Part shown: piece by piece, positions 8,566 to 17,723 of the stretch
How the letters are laid out: each line of letters begins with the position of its first letter
Position numbering within the stretch: the first letter of the stretch is position 1
Source of the DNA: CAZMNY01 sp964567745
Lineage (GTDB): Bacteria; Planctomycetota; Planctomycetia; Pirellulales; Pirellulaceae
Assembly: GCA_964567745.1 (NCBI GenBank)
Contig: CAZMNY010000046.1
Span: 3,226 to 67,225 of the forward strand
Length of the DNA: 64,000 nucleotides
Direction: 5' to 3'
Notes under the pieces: generated by a model
Told to the model about the DNA's origin: nothing
What the model saw: the letters and a program-made list of their open reading frames with translations, nothing else
Database searches by the model: none
Translations under genes and position numbers: made by a program

Positions 8566-10356
8566 CTAACCCAGCAGCGATTTCATTTCGGCTTGCACGT
8601 CGCTGCCGTCGGGCGTGGCGTCGTTGTTGACGTCGTACCAATCTTCGTCGAACTTGACGTAACCGGCCTTGCCTTTGTTGTTGGCTTTGATGGCGACATT
8701 GGTGGTGAGTGCGATCACGGCGTCGCCCAATGCGACTTTCGGATTGCACCGGGGCTTGTTTTCGGGCGATTGATTTCGAACGCACCATGCCCAGTGTTCG
8801 AGCTCTTCCGTGTAACCTCGGCTAACCGGTCCTTCGGCAACTTTGGCCACGGGGCCGGCGGTGTCGCCGCTGGCCTGCGTGTCCATGGTCGGTCCGCCCG
8901 CACCGGTTTTGACACCGACTCGGGCCTTGGTGTCCTTCTTGAACAACATCACCTCTTTCTCGCGTTCGAGAATCAGCGTGCCTTTGGTCCCCATCACAAC
9001 TTCACCGTATCCGCCGTGTCCGTTTCCATTGATCGACGAGTAAGTGACGACGATTTTCTTGTTCCTATTTTCTTCGCTGTATCCCGGGATGCCCGACTCG
9101 GGATTCGGGAAGTTCTGCACCTTGTCTTCGTATCCCGCGTCGAATCCAGGTTCGTATCCAGGCGCGGGAAATTCGAACATGCAATAGACGTGATCTTCCG
9201 CTTCTCGATCGTAGGGGAAGATGTGCCGGCCGCCGACGGCATGCACATTGAGCGGATGCGCCTTCTCGCCGTCCTTGCCGAGCGCCGAGATAAAGATGCT
9301 GGCGGCGTCGAGTTGGTGGCTGCCAAGTTCTGCCATCAAACCGCCGCCGGTGCGAGCCCAAAGGCGCCAACGAATCAATTCTTCAAGCGCCGATCGTTCG
9401 CGGTCACCCGGCAACATCATCGACTCGTAGCCATGGGCGGCCGCGTCGACCGTCTTGTCCGAATCCCAAGCAGTCCACTGAGCCACTTTTTTTCTTAGTA
9501 GTTCAGCTTCTTCGGGCGTCGGCGGTTTTTTGAGTTTGTTCGTGAGGCTCCGGAGCTGATCGGCAATCTTGTCGTAGGTCTTTTGCGAACCGCGAATCGG
9601 CTCGCCGCCGGGAAGCGGTTGCTGCCAACTGTCTCGGCCCGGCAAATTGCCCCGATGCCATTGAGCTCGAATGTGGTGAATTTCTCCCAGGATGCCCCAG
9701 CGGATCAGGTTCACGGCGTTGTCGTAAAGGACGCTGTAGTGGCGTTGGTGGCCGACGGCCAGGTAAAGATCCTTCTCGTCGGCGATCCGCCCCATGGCTT
9801 TGCATTGAGCGACGTTGTGGGCCATCAACTTTTCGGTGAGAACGTGCTTGCCCGCTTTCATCGCGTCGGCAGCCGCTTTGGCGTGCAGATGCAAAGGCAA
9901 CGCGATCACAATCGCCTCGACATCCTTGTCCTTGAGCAATTCCTCGTATCCGCCGTTACTGGCGTCGTAGACCTTGACGTTTTCGCGAGCTTTGTCTTCG
10001 GTCTTCCAGTCGTAGACTTTCATCAAGCCCTTACGAGCTGCGTTGGCGGCGGGGCTGGCCCAATCGCCGTGGAAAGCTCGGTGGATGCTCGACGGCCGAA
10101 TATCGGCAATCGCGACAACCTGATGATAGGCCGGATTCATTGCGCCGATCAGCACGTTGCCTTCATCGCCGGTGCCGATCACGCCGATGCGAACGGGGCG
10201 ATCGACTTGGGTATAACCGAAATAGGCGGCACCAATTCCGGCTGCGCCGACGGCGCCGGTTGCGATCGTTTGTTGAAAGAAGTCGCGGCGGCTGACGCCG
10301 ATGGCTTCATAGTAGTTTTCTCGACCGTCTGCTTTTTCTTCCGGTGTGAGATTCAT
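8566..10356 (-). CDS. Tat-exported Gfo/Idh/MocA family oxidoreductase
   Basis: 596 aa. The N-terminus carries a twin-arginine signal (SRRDFFQQT near residue 23, then an Ala/Gly-rich hydrophobic stretch), so the folded enzyme goes to the periplasm. A Rossmann domain follows with GVIGTGDEG, then VVAIADI and the family motif TEKLMAHNVAQCK, which holds the EK pair. The C-terminal domain has the family's alpha/beta substrate region (MAELGSHQLDAASIF). At nearly 600 residues it is longer than typical 350-450 residue members. The product is probably an NAD(P)-dependent sugar or inositol oxidoreductase or lyase; the substrate is unknown. Its start overlaps the stop of the DoxX-like gene by four bases, indicating coupling. 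Confidence 0.87.
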   Translation of the reverse strand: MNLTPEEKADGRENYYEAIGVSRRDFFQQTIATGAVGAAGIGAAYFGYTQVDRPVRIGVIGTGDEGNVLIGAMNPAYHQVVAIADIRPSSIHRAFHGDWASPAANAARKGLMKVYDWKTEDKARENVKVYDASNGGYEELLKDKDVEAIVIALPLHLHAKAAADAMKAGKHVLTEKLMAHNVAQCKAMGRIADEKDLYLAVGHQRHYSVLYDNAVNLIRWGILGEIHHIRAQWHRGNLPGRDSWQQPLPGGEPIRGSQKTYDKIADQLRSLTNKLKKPPTPEEAELLRKKVAQWTAWDSDKTVDAAAHGYESMMLPGDRERSALEELIRWRLWARTGGGLMAELGSHQLDAASIFISALGKDGEKAHPLNVHAVGGRHIFPYDREAEDHVYCMFEFPAPGYEPGFDAGYEDKVQNFPNPESGIPGYSEENRNKKIVVTYSSINGNGHGGYGEVVMGTKGTLILEREKEVMLFKKDTKARVGVKTGAGGPTMDTQASGDTAGPVAKVAEGPVSRGYTEELEHWAWCVRNQSPENKPRCNPKVALGDAVIALTTNVAIKANNKGKAGYVKFDEDWYDVNNDATPDGSDVQAEMKSLLG

Positions 10357-11303
10357 GCGTTGCTTCCTGTCTTTTTCTTACCAGCCAAGAGCCGTTGACA
10401 TAACGGGGCGGTGAATAGGTCGAGTCCGGCGAATCGCCCTGCTGTCGTCGCAGCAAGAGCGATTAAGGCGACCATTTCAATTGCCTGCGGCCAAGTGGCG
10501 ACTGCTTCTGTCGCGCCGGGAAATTGAGACAACACGACGGAGCCCAAAAAGACGGCTCCGATGACCGACGCGGTTCGCGTGAATAAGCCAAACATCAACA
10601 ACAGGCCGATGGCCATGTCGAAATACGGGATGAATGAGTCCATCGTGACCGAGTCAAACGCTCGGCGCCCAGGCTGAGGAACCTCGAATATGCCGCGTTT
10701 GCGTTGCTCTTCGTTGGCGACATTGAAAATCGCCATTTCGTATCCCGAACGCAAAGCTTCGGCCGTGGCGATAAGCGGCGCGCCTGCGGTCTTGAGTTTC
10801 GATTCCCATTTCTTCTTTTGGCCGCGAAGCGACTCGACTCCGTTCATCGCCGGATCAACTCGATTCCGGTCGCGACGACGAACACCATGAAAATACTCAA
10901 GCAATTCGGGACGATAGTCTTTTGCGAATTCGTTGAGCAACTCCACCCACGTTTCACCGACTCGTCTCGCTTCGACTTTTTGGTTGTCGTCAAAACGGTA
11001 AAACGCGGCCGCGTTGTCGACATGCGCCTCCCAGGCGAGTTGAGTCCGCTCGGTGCTGAGCCCGGGCGAACCATCCTCGTTGACGGCGTAGTTCAGCCGC
11101 GCGAGCCCGTCTGGGTCCCACACCAAGTCGCGGTAGGTCGGAGCCAACGGCCCCTTGGCGTTTGCAAAAAACGCCCCGGAAAACGGCTTTCCGTTTCGAA
11201 CCTTCATCGCGCCTTCACTGAAAAAGTGAAAACCGATCAAGAATCGCAAAGCCACCAAGGTGACGATGACGGCGGCACCGTATTTAGTCTTTGATATCGA
11301 CAA
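10353..11303 (-). CDS. DoxX-like membrane protein with a large inserted soluble region
   Basis: 316 aa if started at the TTG at 11303, which has GGGAG nine bases upstream; the frame runs on to 11405 but that stretch looks non-coding. The protein opens with a helix ending in the DoxX-type FHFFSEGAMK, and has three further helices at the C-terminus (DMAIGLLLMFGLFTRTA, then GAVFLGSVVLSQFPGA, then the last helix). Between the first and second helix lies about 170 residues of charged soluble sequence. DoxX relatives are four-helix inner-membrane proteins tied to quinone or redox functions. It is translationally coupled to the exported oxidoreductase downstream, which suggests a shared role at the membrane (inference). 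Confidence 0.75.
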   Translation of the reverse strand: MSISKTKYGAAVIVTLVALRFLIGFHFFSEGAMKVRNGKPFSGAFFANAKGPLAPTYRDLVWDPDGLARLNYAVNEDGSPGLSTERTQLAWEAHVDNAAAFYRFDDNQKVEARRVGETWVELLNEFAKDYRPELLEYFHGVRRRDRNRVDPAMNGVESLRGQKKKWESKLKTAGAPLIATAEALRSGYEMAIFNVANEEQRKRGIFEVPQPGRRAFDSVTMDSFIPYFDMAIGLLLMFGLFTRTASVIGAVFLGSVVLSQFPGATEAVATWPQAIEMVALIALAATTAGRFAGLDLFTAPLCQRLLAGKKKTGSNA

Positions 11304-11564
11304 GAGAAACGTCTCCCGATCGGAAACGAGTAACCAGTTCCACAGGGAAGCGGAGCAGGGGGAGGGACGATGCATTTTAAACGCGGTGGGACGACACGTG
11401 TGCAAAACGATGGATTAGGCCATAGCCCCGTATTGCCCCGATGACACTGTATCCAACGCGGGATAGAAGAGCGTGCTCCGCGCACCCGCCAAAAAACATT
11501 ATTGTCTAGCGAGACGCTTTCGCCAACCACTTTGAATCGACACCGATACGAATCGGCCAATCCA

Positions 11565-12524
11565 ATGCGAATTGTTCTTTGCTACCCGGTCGAACCACGC
11601 CATTGTCAACAACTGGCCGAAGCGTCGCCGCAGGCGGAAATCGTCAACGCTGGCCAGGAAGGCGTCGCCGAGGAGATTCTCGAGGCTGACGTTTTTATCG
11701 GCCACGCCAAGGTTCCCACCCCCTGGGCAGACGTCGTGGCGAAAGGGCGATTGAAGTGGATTCAGTCCTCCGCGGCGGGGCTCGACCACTGCCTCACCCC
11801 AGAAGTGATCGCCTCGGACATTGTCGTTACGAGCGCGTCCGGCCTCTTTGCCAGTCAAGTCGCGGAGCAAACTTTATGCCTCACGTTGGGGATCATCCGC
11901 AGTTCCGCCACGTTCTTCCGGGCTCAACAGGCCCGAGAGTTCATTCGACGACCGACAGGCGACCTGCACGGCTGCACGGTCGGAATCGTCGGATTGGGGG
12001 GCAATGGACGGCGAATTGCCGAAGTCTTGGCGCCGTTTCAAGTGAGGATTCTGGCCACAGACTTGTTTCCGGTCGACAAGCCAAGCCATGTTGAGTCGCT
12101 TTGGCCCGCCGATCGTTTGCCTGATCTGCTCGCCCAATCCGACATTGTCATTCTCTCGATCCCGCTGAATGCAGAGACCGATAAACTGATCAACTCGGCG
12201 GCGTTCGAAACCATGAAAAGCACGGCCGTCTTGATCAACGTCGCTCGAGGGCAAGTGGTGGATGAGGCCGATCTGGTGCGCGCATTGCAGTCAGGGCAGA
12301 TTGCCGCGGCTGGTTTGGATGTCACGGAAGTCGAACCTTTACCCGATTCAAGCCCACTATGGGATATGCCGAACGTCGTCATAACGCCTCACGTTGGAGC
12401 TCAGTCCGCGGAGCGAGTTAACACGACGACCGATTTCGCTTGTGAAAATTTGCAGCGATTTGCCGACGGCAGGCCATTAATGAATCTGGTCGATAAGAAT
12501 CTCGGCTTTCCCAGACGGTCCTGA
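11565..12524 (+). CDS. D-2-hydroxyacid dehydrogenase, NAD-dependent
   Basis: 319 aa from the ATG at 11565 (MRIVLCYPVEP); the frame is open upstream to 11502, but the family start fits here. The NAD-binding motif GIVGLGGNGRRIAE is present, and the catalytic set is visible: Arg in INVARGQVVDE, Glu in TEVEPLP and His in ITPHVGAQ. Enzymes of this family reduce 2-keto acids such as glyoxylate, hydroxypyruvate or phosphoglycerate-derived acids to the D-hydroxy form. The substrate cannot be set from sequence, though the length and lack of an ACT domain exclude the long SerA type. It is divergent from the DoxX-like gene, so the 260 bases between should hold both promoters. Confidence 0.87.
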   Translation: MRIVLCYPVEPRHCQQLAEASPQAEIVNAGQEGVAEEILEADVFIGHAKVPTPWADVVAKGRLKWIQSSAAGLDHCLTPEVIASDIVVTSASGLFASQVAEQTLCLTLGIIRSSATFFRAQQAREFIRRPTGDLHGCTVGIVGLGGNGRRIAEVLAPFQVRILATDLFPVDKPSHVESLWPADRLPDLLAQSDIVILSIPLNAETDKLINSAAFETMKSTAVLINVARGQVVDEADLVRALQSGQIAAAGLDVTEVEPLPDSSPLWDMPNVVITPHVGAQSAERVNTTTDFACENLQRFADGRPLMNLVDKNLGFPRRS

Positions 12525-12806
12525 ATTCACCAACAGACCGAAAGTCGGCGTGCGGCGACTGCCAGTCGGTCCAAGGATTTCTGGAGTTCCATGCGATGCC
12601 GCGGCCCGATTCTCGAAAAAGCAAACGACCACGCCGATCGATTCCAAGTTTTTCGCGCTAGACGCGAAAAACGGGTACCACGTAGAATGCTGCGGTACGA
12701 TCAAAGCAATCCCAACATCAAGTGGAGGTCTCGACCGAGGTGACCTCGCAGCCCTCCAACTTCCTCGGCCCTCCAGTTCATACTCTCCTACGACTCGGCA
12801 GGCTCC

Positions 12807-13946
12807 ATGTTGACGACGACGTATAACGACGAAAGATTGACCATCGCCCAAGGCGGGAAGGTGGCCAAGCCGGACGCTACCGCGGACGATTTGATTCAAC
12901 GATACCTCAACCTGCTCAACGACAAACGGCTCGCTTGGACCGCCCATCACAAGTTCAAGCAGTTATTGGGTACGGGCGGCCAAGGCGTTGTGTTTCTGAC
13001 AGAGCGCCGCGGCGCCGACGGTTTCACACTGCCAGTCGCCATCAAGATTTTCTCGCCCGAACATTTCAAGTCGGCGAGTGACTACGAAGCGGCCATGTCG
13101 ACTCACGCCCATATCGCCGCTCGGGTCGCGCAGATTCAACAGCACAATCTTCTGGATGTGCAAAACTTCGTGGATCGCAATCGAGTGCGAATGATGGTGA
13201 TGGAGTGGATCGACGGATACGATCTGCGACGTCTACTCGTCCCCAAGATGCTTGAACGAATTCGCGCTCGCGTAAGCCAAAAGCGATGGGAGACGATCAA
13301 TCGAGTGGTGGTGACCGCGGGCCCGTCTCAGCCGCGAATCAAACCTGGAATTGCCGTGGCCATTGTTCGCGATTGCCTTGCCGCCCTTGCCGCGCTGCAT
13401 CGTGAAGATATTGTTCATGGCGACATCAAGCCATCCAACATCATGCTCAAGTGCACCGGCACCGCCAAAATCATCGATATCGGATCGGCATTTGAGATTG
13501 GCGATCCACCAGCCATGCGAAGCTGCACGCCAGCCTTCGCCGCTCCGGAAGTACTCGAAGGCAACGAGGCGACGCCGCGCAGCGATCTCGCCTCACTCGG
13601 CTACGTCCTGATCGAAATGCTCTCGGGCCGGCCGGTTTTTAAGGGCATCACGAGCTACCGCGATTTGCTCGAAGCAAAAAGACAACTGCATCAGGACCTC
13701 GACTCCATCCTGCCTCAAGAGGTGACCTGCAACACGCTGCTGATGAGTTTCTGTCGAGGGCTGATCGCCACCGATCCGATGAAGCGATTCCCAAGCGCCG
13801 AGGCGGCCAATGTCCGCAAGGGCGGCGCCGCGGCTTTCCAGCGGCAATTGGTGATGAGCGACTTGGCTAGCGAATACGACAACGAAATCCTGCACTGGCT
13901 GCAAGAACTTCGGGAACTCGACGCCATGGGCGACGAGACAAAATAG
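12807..13946 (+). CDS. Serine/threonine protein kinase (Hanks type), soluble
   Basis: 379 aa. The kinase core has a glycine loop GTGGQG (residues 55-60), the ATP lysine in VAIKIF (Lys80), a catalytic loop IVHGDIKPSNIM (Asp206, Asn211), a metal-binding motif DIG (Asp224) in place of DFG, and PAFAAPEVL in the P+1 region. The usual HRD arginine is a glycine, so activation-loop phosphorylation may not be required. There is no membrane helix and no recognisable sensor domain. About 40 residues precede the core. An insert at about 150-180 lies between the N and C lobes. Planctomycetes carry dozens of such kinases; targets are unknown. It stands alone, convergent with the next gene. Confidence 0.85.
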   Translation: MLTTTYNDERLTIAQGGKVAKPDATADDLIQRYLNLLNDKRLAWTAHHKFKQLLGTGGQGVVFLTERRGADGFTLPVAIKIFSPEHFKSASDYEAAMSTHAHIAARVAQIQQHNLLDVQNFVDRNRVRMMVMEWIDGYDLRRLLVPKMLERIRARVSQKRWETINRVVVTAGPSQPRIKPGIAVAIVRDCLAALAALHREDIVHGDIKPSNIMLKCTGTAKIIDIGSAFEIGDPPAMRSCTPAFAAPEVLEGNEATPRSDLASLGYVLIEMLSGRPVFKGITSYRDLLEAKRQLHQDLDSILPQEVTCNTLLMSFCRGLIATDPMKRFPSAEAANVRKGGAAAFQRQLVMSDLASEYDNEILHWLQELRELDAMGDETK

Positions 13947-14018
13947 GCTCGCCGCGCATTTCGGAGCAGCTGACGGAGCAACCGGCGGAGCAGCCGGCGG
14001 CAAGACAGGTGGCGCGAC

Positions 14019-15035
14019 CTACGAGAAATCGATCGCGACGCGCTGGCCGGTGTCAAAACTCCGTTGCGCTTCGAGCACCGTGCGGACGGCTCGGTATGCG
14101 TCCTCTAAGTCGCTCGTCTTCCTGACCAAACTTGTCACGGCTCGATGAAACTGGTTGAGCATCTGCTCGCCCACGGGCCGTTCGCTCTCAAGCGATTCTC
14201 GGTGCTGCCCAGCTTCGTCAAACCAAACCAAGTTGTAGGGCAGATCGACGAACGCGACACCACGCTCGCAACAAACCTGAAGCTCCGCCGGCGGACGAAA
14301 TGAAACCGCCTCCTTCCAATCCTCAGGCAAATAGCGCCCCGTGCTGATATGGGCCAACGGCCCCTGCCCGCAGAGCTGCGACGCGTTTGAGAAATCGATG
14401 CTCATCATTTGATAATCATCGTGATCGCCCGTCTCCGAGTGGTGGCGGACTCCGATGACGCTGCTCGGATCGCCATCGACAACGTAGCGGCACCAGTCGA
14501 CCATTTCCATTAAGTTCTTTGCCGCAGTTCGAGTGGCATCGGACGGAATCGGGGCACCATCGGTCTTGACCAGGTTTCGCGCGTGGCAAAACAGAAGTCG
14601 CGGTGCCCCGAGACGAGTCGCGATCAGTTCTTTCAGCCTCAACGTCGCTGGCGAATTTCGCCGAGGAAACTCAGCCATGAATGCGACTCCCGACTCCTCG
14701 ACCCGTTGCTTCATCTCACGCGCGCTCGCCAAGTCAAACTCCAATGGAGCTGCGCAGTAAACCGCCTTTCCTCGCTCGGCCGCCGCAAAAATAGGCAAGG
14801 GACCATACGGTTCGGGCGACAACATCAAGACCGCGTCGACGTCGGGGCGCTGAGTCAGAGCGCGAAAACCATCGACCGTGGAGGCGTCGAATTCGCTTGC
14901 CGCCTGCTCGCCCAGGACGCTCACATGGGTGCAGATCGCCCGGACTTCGTATCGGTCCGCCAGCGCTCGCAACGCCGGGCGATGGCAATTTTCCCATCCG
15001 GCGCCAAGTCCGACCAATCCAACTCGCAGCTTCAT
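14019..15035 (-). CDS. Gfo/Idh/MocA family oxidoreductase, cytoplasmic
   Basis: 338 aa with no export signal. The Rossmann motif GLVGLGAGWENCH is at the N-terminus, followed by VRAICTHVS and the region corresponding to the EKP motif, here reading CAAPLEFDLASA, so the catalytic Lys is not in its usual place. The C-terminal half has the expected strand pattern, with MEMVDWCRYVVDG in the position of the substrate His-containing helix. The loss of the EKP lysine makes normal dehydrogenase activity doubtful. It may bind a sugar or have a changed reaction. It lies 97 bases downstream of the sigma54 activator on the same strand and could be read from the same transcript. Confidence 0.78.
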   Translation of the reverse strand: MKLRVGLVGLGAGWENCHRPALRALADRYEVRAICTHVSVLGEQAASEFDASTVDGFRALTQRPDVDAVLMLSPEPYGPLPIFAAAERGKAVYCAAPLEFDLASAREMKQRVEESGVAFMAEFPRRNSPATLRLKELIATRLGAPRLLFCHARNLVKTDGAPIPSDATRTAAKNLMEMVDWCRYVVDGDPSSVIGVRHHSETGDHDDYQMMSIDFSNASQLCGQGPLAHISTGRYLPEDWKEAVSFRPPAELQVCCERGVAFVDLPYNLVWFDEAGQHRESLESERPVGEQMLNQFHRAVTSLVRKTSDLEDAYRAVRTVLEAQRSFDTGQRVAIDFS

Positions 15036-15132
15036 TCGGCTCTCATTTCCGCAACGGAATCAATCGTTAGCCCAGTTACCGCCACTTTCATCGTCAACCG
15101 ACACCGCGACAATGATTCCCATCGAGGCTGGA

Positions 15133-17184
15133 TCAACGGCGCCGTGGAGGCTTCGACGCCGGATTGTGGAGTCCGTAGCGGCGGATCTTTCTGTCCAAGG
15201 TCGATCTTTCAATTCCAAGAATCGACGCGGCGCGACTCTTGTTCCAATCCGTCGAATCCAATGTCGCCGCGATATGAGCCTTTTCTACGTCGGCCAAACT
15301 CAAAGGCGAATAACCGCCCGATGCATTGAGCACAATCTCGCCGGTGTCGCCGCTGGTAGCCAGGTTGCTTAGCGCTAAATCCTCGGCGTCAATCACATCA
15401 CCTTGAGCCAACACGACGGCTCGCTCGATCACATTCTTCAGTTCCCGCACATTTCCAGGCCAGCGGTACCGGCGAAGCTGCTCCATCGCGTCAGACGAGA
15501 ATCCCACCAGCCGCCGGCCGGTCTCCTCGCGAAAACGAGCCAAGAAGTGGTTGGCCAATTCGACGACATCGTTTCCTCGTTTGCGCAACGGAGGGATAGC
15601 GATCTCGACCACGCGGAGCCGGAAATACAAATCGCGGCGGAACTTGCTCGCCTCCACCGCCTTCTCCAAATCGCGATTCGTCGCCGCGATCACTCGCACG
15701 TCGACATCAATCGACTTGTTGCCCCCGACGCGCTCGAATGGGTGCCCCTCCAGGACACGCAAAAACTTGGCTTGCACCGACGGACTCATCTCGCCGATCT
15801 CGTCAAGCATCAGCGTGCCTTTGTTCGCCGATTCGAATTTCCCGACCTTGCGATCCGTCGCGCCGGTAAACGCGCCGCGCTCGTGGCCGAACAGTTCACT
15901 TTCGAGCAACGTCTCGGAAAGTGCCGCGCAGTTGAGACAAACGAAGGGCCCCTTTCGCCTGGGGCTGGCAAAGTGAACCGCTCGAGCAACAAGCTCCTTG
16001 CCCACGCCGCTCTCGCCTCGAATCAACACGGTCGCCCGACTCGGTGCCGCTTGAATAACCTGCTTCTGCACTCGAGCCAGCGCGCTGCCGTTTCCGACCA
16101 ATTCGCTTTCTGCGCCAAGCCGCTTTCGGAGCTCAACGATTTCGTCACGAGACTGCGAGACCTCAGCCGCCATGGCCTTTTGCTGCCCCAACCTTTTCAG
16201 GGCCATTGCCATGTTGTCCGCAACGTAAAGAGTGAATTCGAGATCGTTCGCGTCCGGCGTGCGAGCGAGATCGGTTGAATAGATGTGGACTAAACCGATG
16301 ATTTGCGATTCCGAGCGAATCGGAGCGCAAATCACGCCTGTCGAATGGATCAATCCCTGACTGTCGCGGCTGGCTAGTTGGCTGTCATCGGCAACGTTAC
16401 GCGCCAGTACAGCTTCTCCGCCTCGCAGCACCGTGTTGGCAACAAATTCGGACAAACGGTAATAGCTCGGCAGCAGATCGCTCCGGCTCGCCACCACGAC
16501 AAAATCTTCGAGACTGTCCGGCGCGTCGATACCCGCTTTTGGCAACAGCACGGCACCGCTGTCGACTTGCGTTCCGTTGAACAGACCATTGAGCGCCATA
16601 TGGGCCAGCGAGGGCTCGTCTTGCAGGTTCGCCATTTCGAATGCGAGCCTGCAGAGCTTCGTTGCGGCGCGGTCGATTTGATCGACAACGGGATCGCCTT
16701 CCGCCGCGTCGAGATCTAGGAAACGCGATTCGCGACGGCGATGGGTGATACTGGTCGGCTCAACTGCCGATTCACTGATCTTGACGTCTCGCCCGATGAC
16801 CGTCTCGTCGCCCGGCTCCGTGCTGGGGATCCGGAACGGATCGGGCTTAGCGTTGTTCGCGCCTTTGAACGCCTCCGACAAGTCGTGCACAAACGCAAGT
16901 TGAAAATGGGCAATGCGCACCACCTCGCCGGGCGTCAGGACATGGTCCGAACGCACTTGAACGTCGCCCACGAACGTGCCGTTGCGGCTGTCCAAATCGC
17001 GAAGCGTCCATTCACCATCGGTGAAGAACACTTCCGCGTGACCGCGGCTACAACGCTCGTCCTTGACGACAATCTCGTTGGTCGAAGCGCGCCCAATTGT
17101 TACGGTGCGTCCCGGTTCTAAGCGGAAAACATCCGTCCATTTCGCGCCTTCACGAATGACCAGATAGGCAAACATGACTGTCAT
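15133..17184 (-). CDS. Sigma54-dependent activator with FHA and GAF domains
   Basis: 683 aa. Residues 5-100 form an FHA phosphothreonine-binding domain (TIGRAS, CSRGHAEV, DSRNGTFV). A GAF-type domain spans about 175-330. The AAA+ domain (about 355-600) shows Walker A GESGVGKE, the sigma54-contact loop GAFTGA and Walker B LMLDEIGEM, plus the arginine-finger region. A Fis-type helix-turn-helix closes the protein (NKSRAASILGIERSTLDRKIRRYG). It should bind enhancer DNA and drive sigma54 RNA polymerase in response to phosphorylation by a Ser/Thr kinase, perhaps through the FHA domain. Start at 17184, or nine bases later at a second ATG. The targets are unknown. Confidence 0.92.
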   Translation of the reverse strand: MTVMFAYLVIREGAKWTDVFRLEPGRTVTIGRASTNEIVVKDERCSRGHAEVFFTDGEWTLRDLDSRNGTFVGDVQVRSDHVLTPGEVVRIAHFQLAFVHDLSEAFKGANNAKPDPFRIPSTEPGDETVIGRDVKISESAVEPTSITHRRRESRFLDLDAAEGDPVVDQIDRAATKLCRLAFEMANLQDEPSLAHMALNGLFNGTQVDSGAVLLPKAGIDAPDSLEDFVVVASRSDLLPSYYRLSEFVANTVLRGGEAVLARNVADDSQLASRDSQGLIHSTGVICAPIRSESQIIGLVHIYSTDLARTPDANDLEFTLYVADNMAMALKRLGQQKAMAAEVSQSRDEIVELRKRLGAESELVGNGSALARVQKQVIQAAPSRATVLIRGESGVGKELVARAVHFASPRRKGPFVCLNCAALSETLLESELFGHERGAFTGATDRKVGKFESANKGTLMLDEIGEMSPSVQAKFLRVLEGHPFERVGGNKSIDVDVRVIAATNRDLEKAVEASKFRRDLYFRLRVVEIAIPPLRKRGNDVVELANHFLARFREETGRRLVGFSSDAMEQLRRYRWPGNVRELKNVIERAVVLAQGDVIDAEDLALSNLATSGDTGEIVLNASGGYSPLSLADVEKAHIAATLDSTDWNKSRAASILGIERSTLDRKIRRYGLHNPASKPPRRR

Positions 17185-17205
17185 ATGGACCCAGCCTAGC
17201 TGGAA

Positions 17206-17610
17206 TTAAACATGGACAACAACCCTCGGAACAAGACAATTCTTATTCGGCAAAGCAATCCCCAGAATGCTTGCTTCGATTTTCGATTCGTCAAGCGCCG
17301 CGCGGACGATATCGTCCAGATCCTCCTCCAAATTGTCCGACGTCGCTCAGCAAGAAACTCCAAGTGCCGTAGCCAGCCGTTTCGATTCGCGACGGAGGCC
17401 GTCAGCGTAAAGATCGCCAATTTGGCGCCGGATCCAGAGCAAACGACCCGATGGCCAGCCGCAACACACCCCCCAGGAGAGCCATGCAGGGCATTCGACT
17501 GGGGCGCTCAAGTCCGTTTTGATTTCGTAACTTACGTAATCTTTCTTGATAACCAGCGGTTCGATAGTTAATCTGGAATCATTGGCCGAAGGTACCGTAT
17601 TCTTGAGTAC
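17206..17610 (-). pseudogene. Possible decayed gene with an in-frame TGA
   Basis: On the minus strand, one frame is open from 17610 to 17350, stops at TGA (17349-17347), then stays open to TAA at 17206. The translation looks protein-like on both sides of the TGA: IEPLVIKKDYVSYEIKTDL and RRQIGDLYADGLRRES before it, NLEEDLDDIVRAALDESKIE after it, with codons like those of the neighbours. There is no ATG, and the only likely starts are TTG or CTG inside the frame. The simplest reading is a gene that has lost its start and gained a stop. A selenocysteine codon is possible but has no other support here. I do not recognise a family. Confidence 0.3.
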
Positions 17611-17723
17611 CTATTGGCGGATGAATTTGATCACGCACGGGTGCTTGGTCCATCGGCGAGGAACGGAAGAAGAGGCCGATGGCATGCAATCCAAGTGGAC
17701 GCCCCATTCTTAGGAGTTTGGAT

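Noticed and set aside
8536..9498. A 320-codon open frame on the plus strand
   Set aside because: It lies wholly opposite the oxidoreductase gene, has Val- and Phe-rich composition from the complementary strand, and shows no motif.
15403..16278. A 291-codon plus-strand frame
   Set aside because: It is the reverse of the AAA+ domain of the sigma54 activator, which carries clear motifs.
17212..17571. A 119-codon plus-strand frame
   Set aside because: No ribosome site and an odd composition; the minus-strand frame at this place reads more like a protein.
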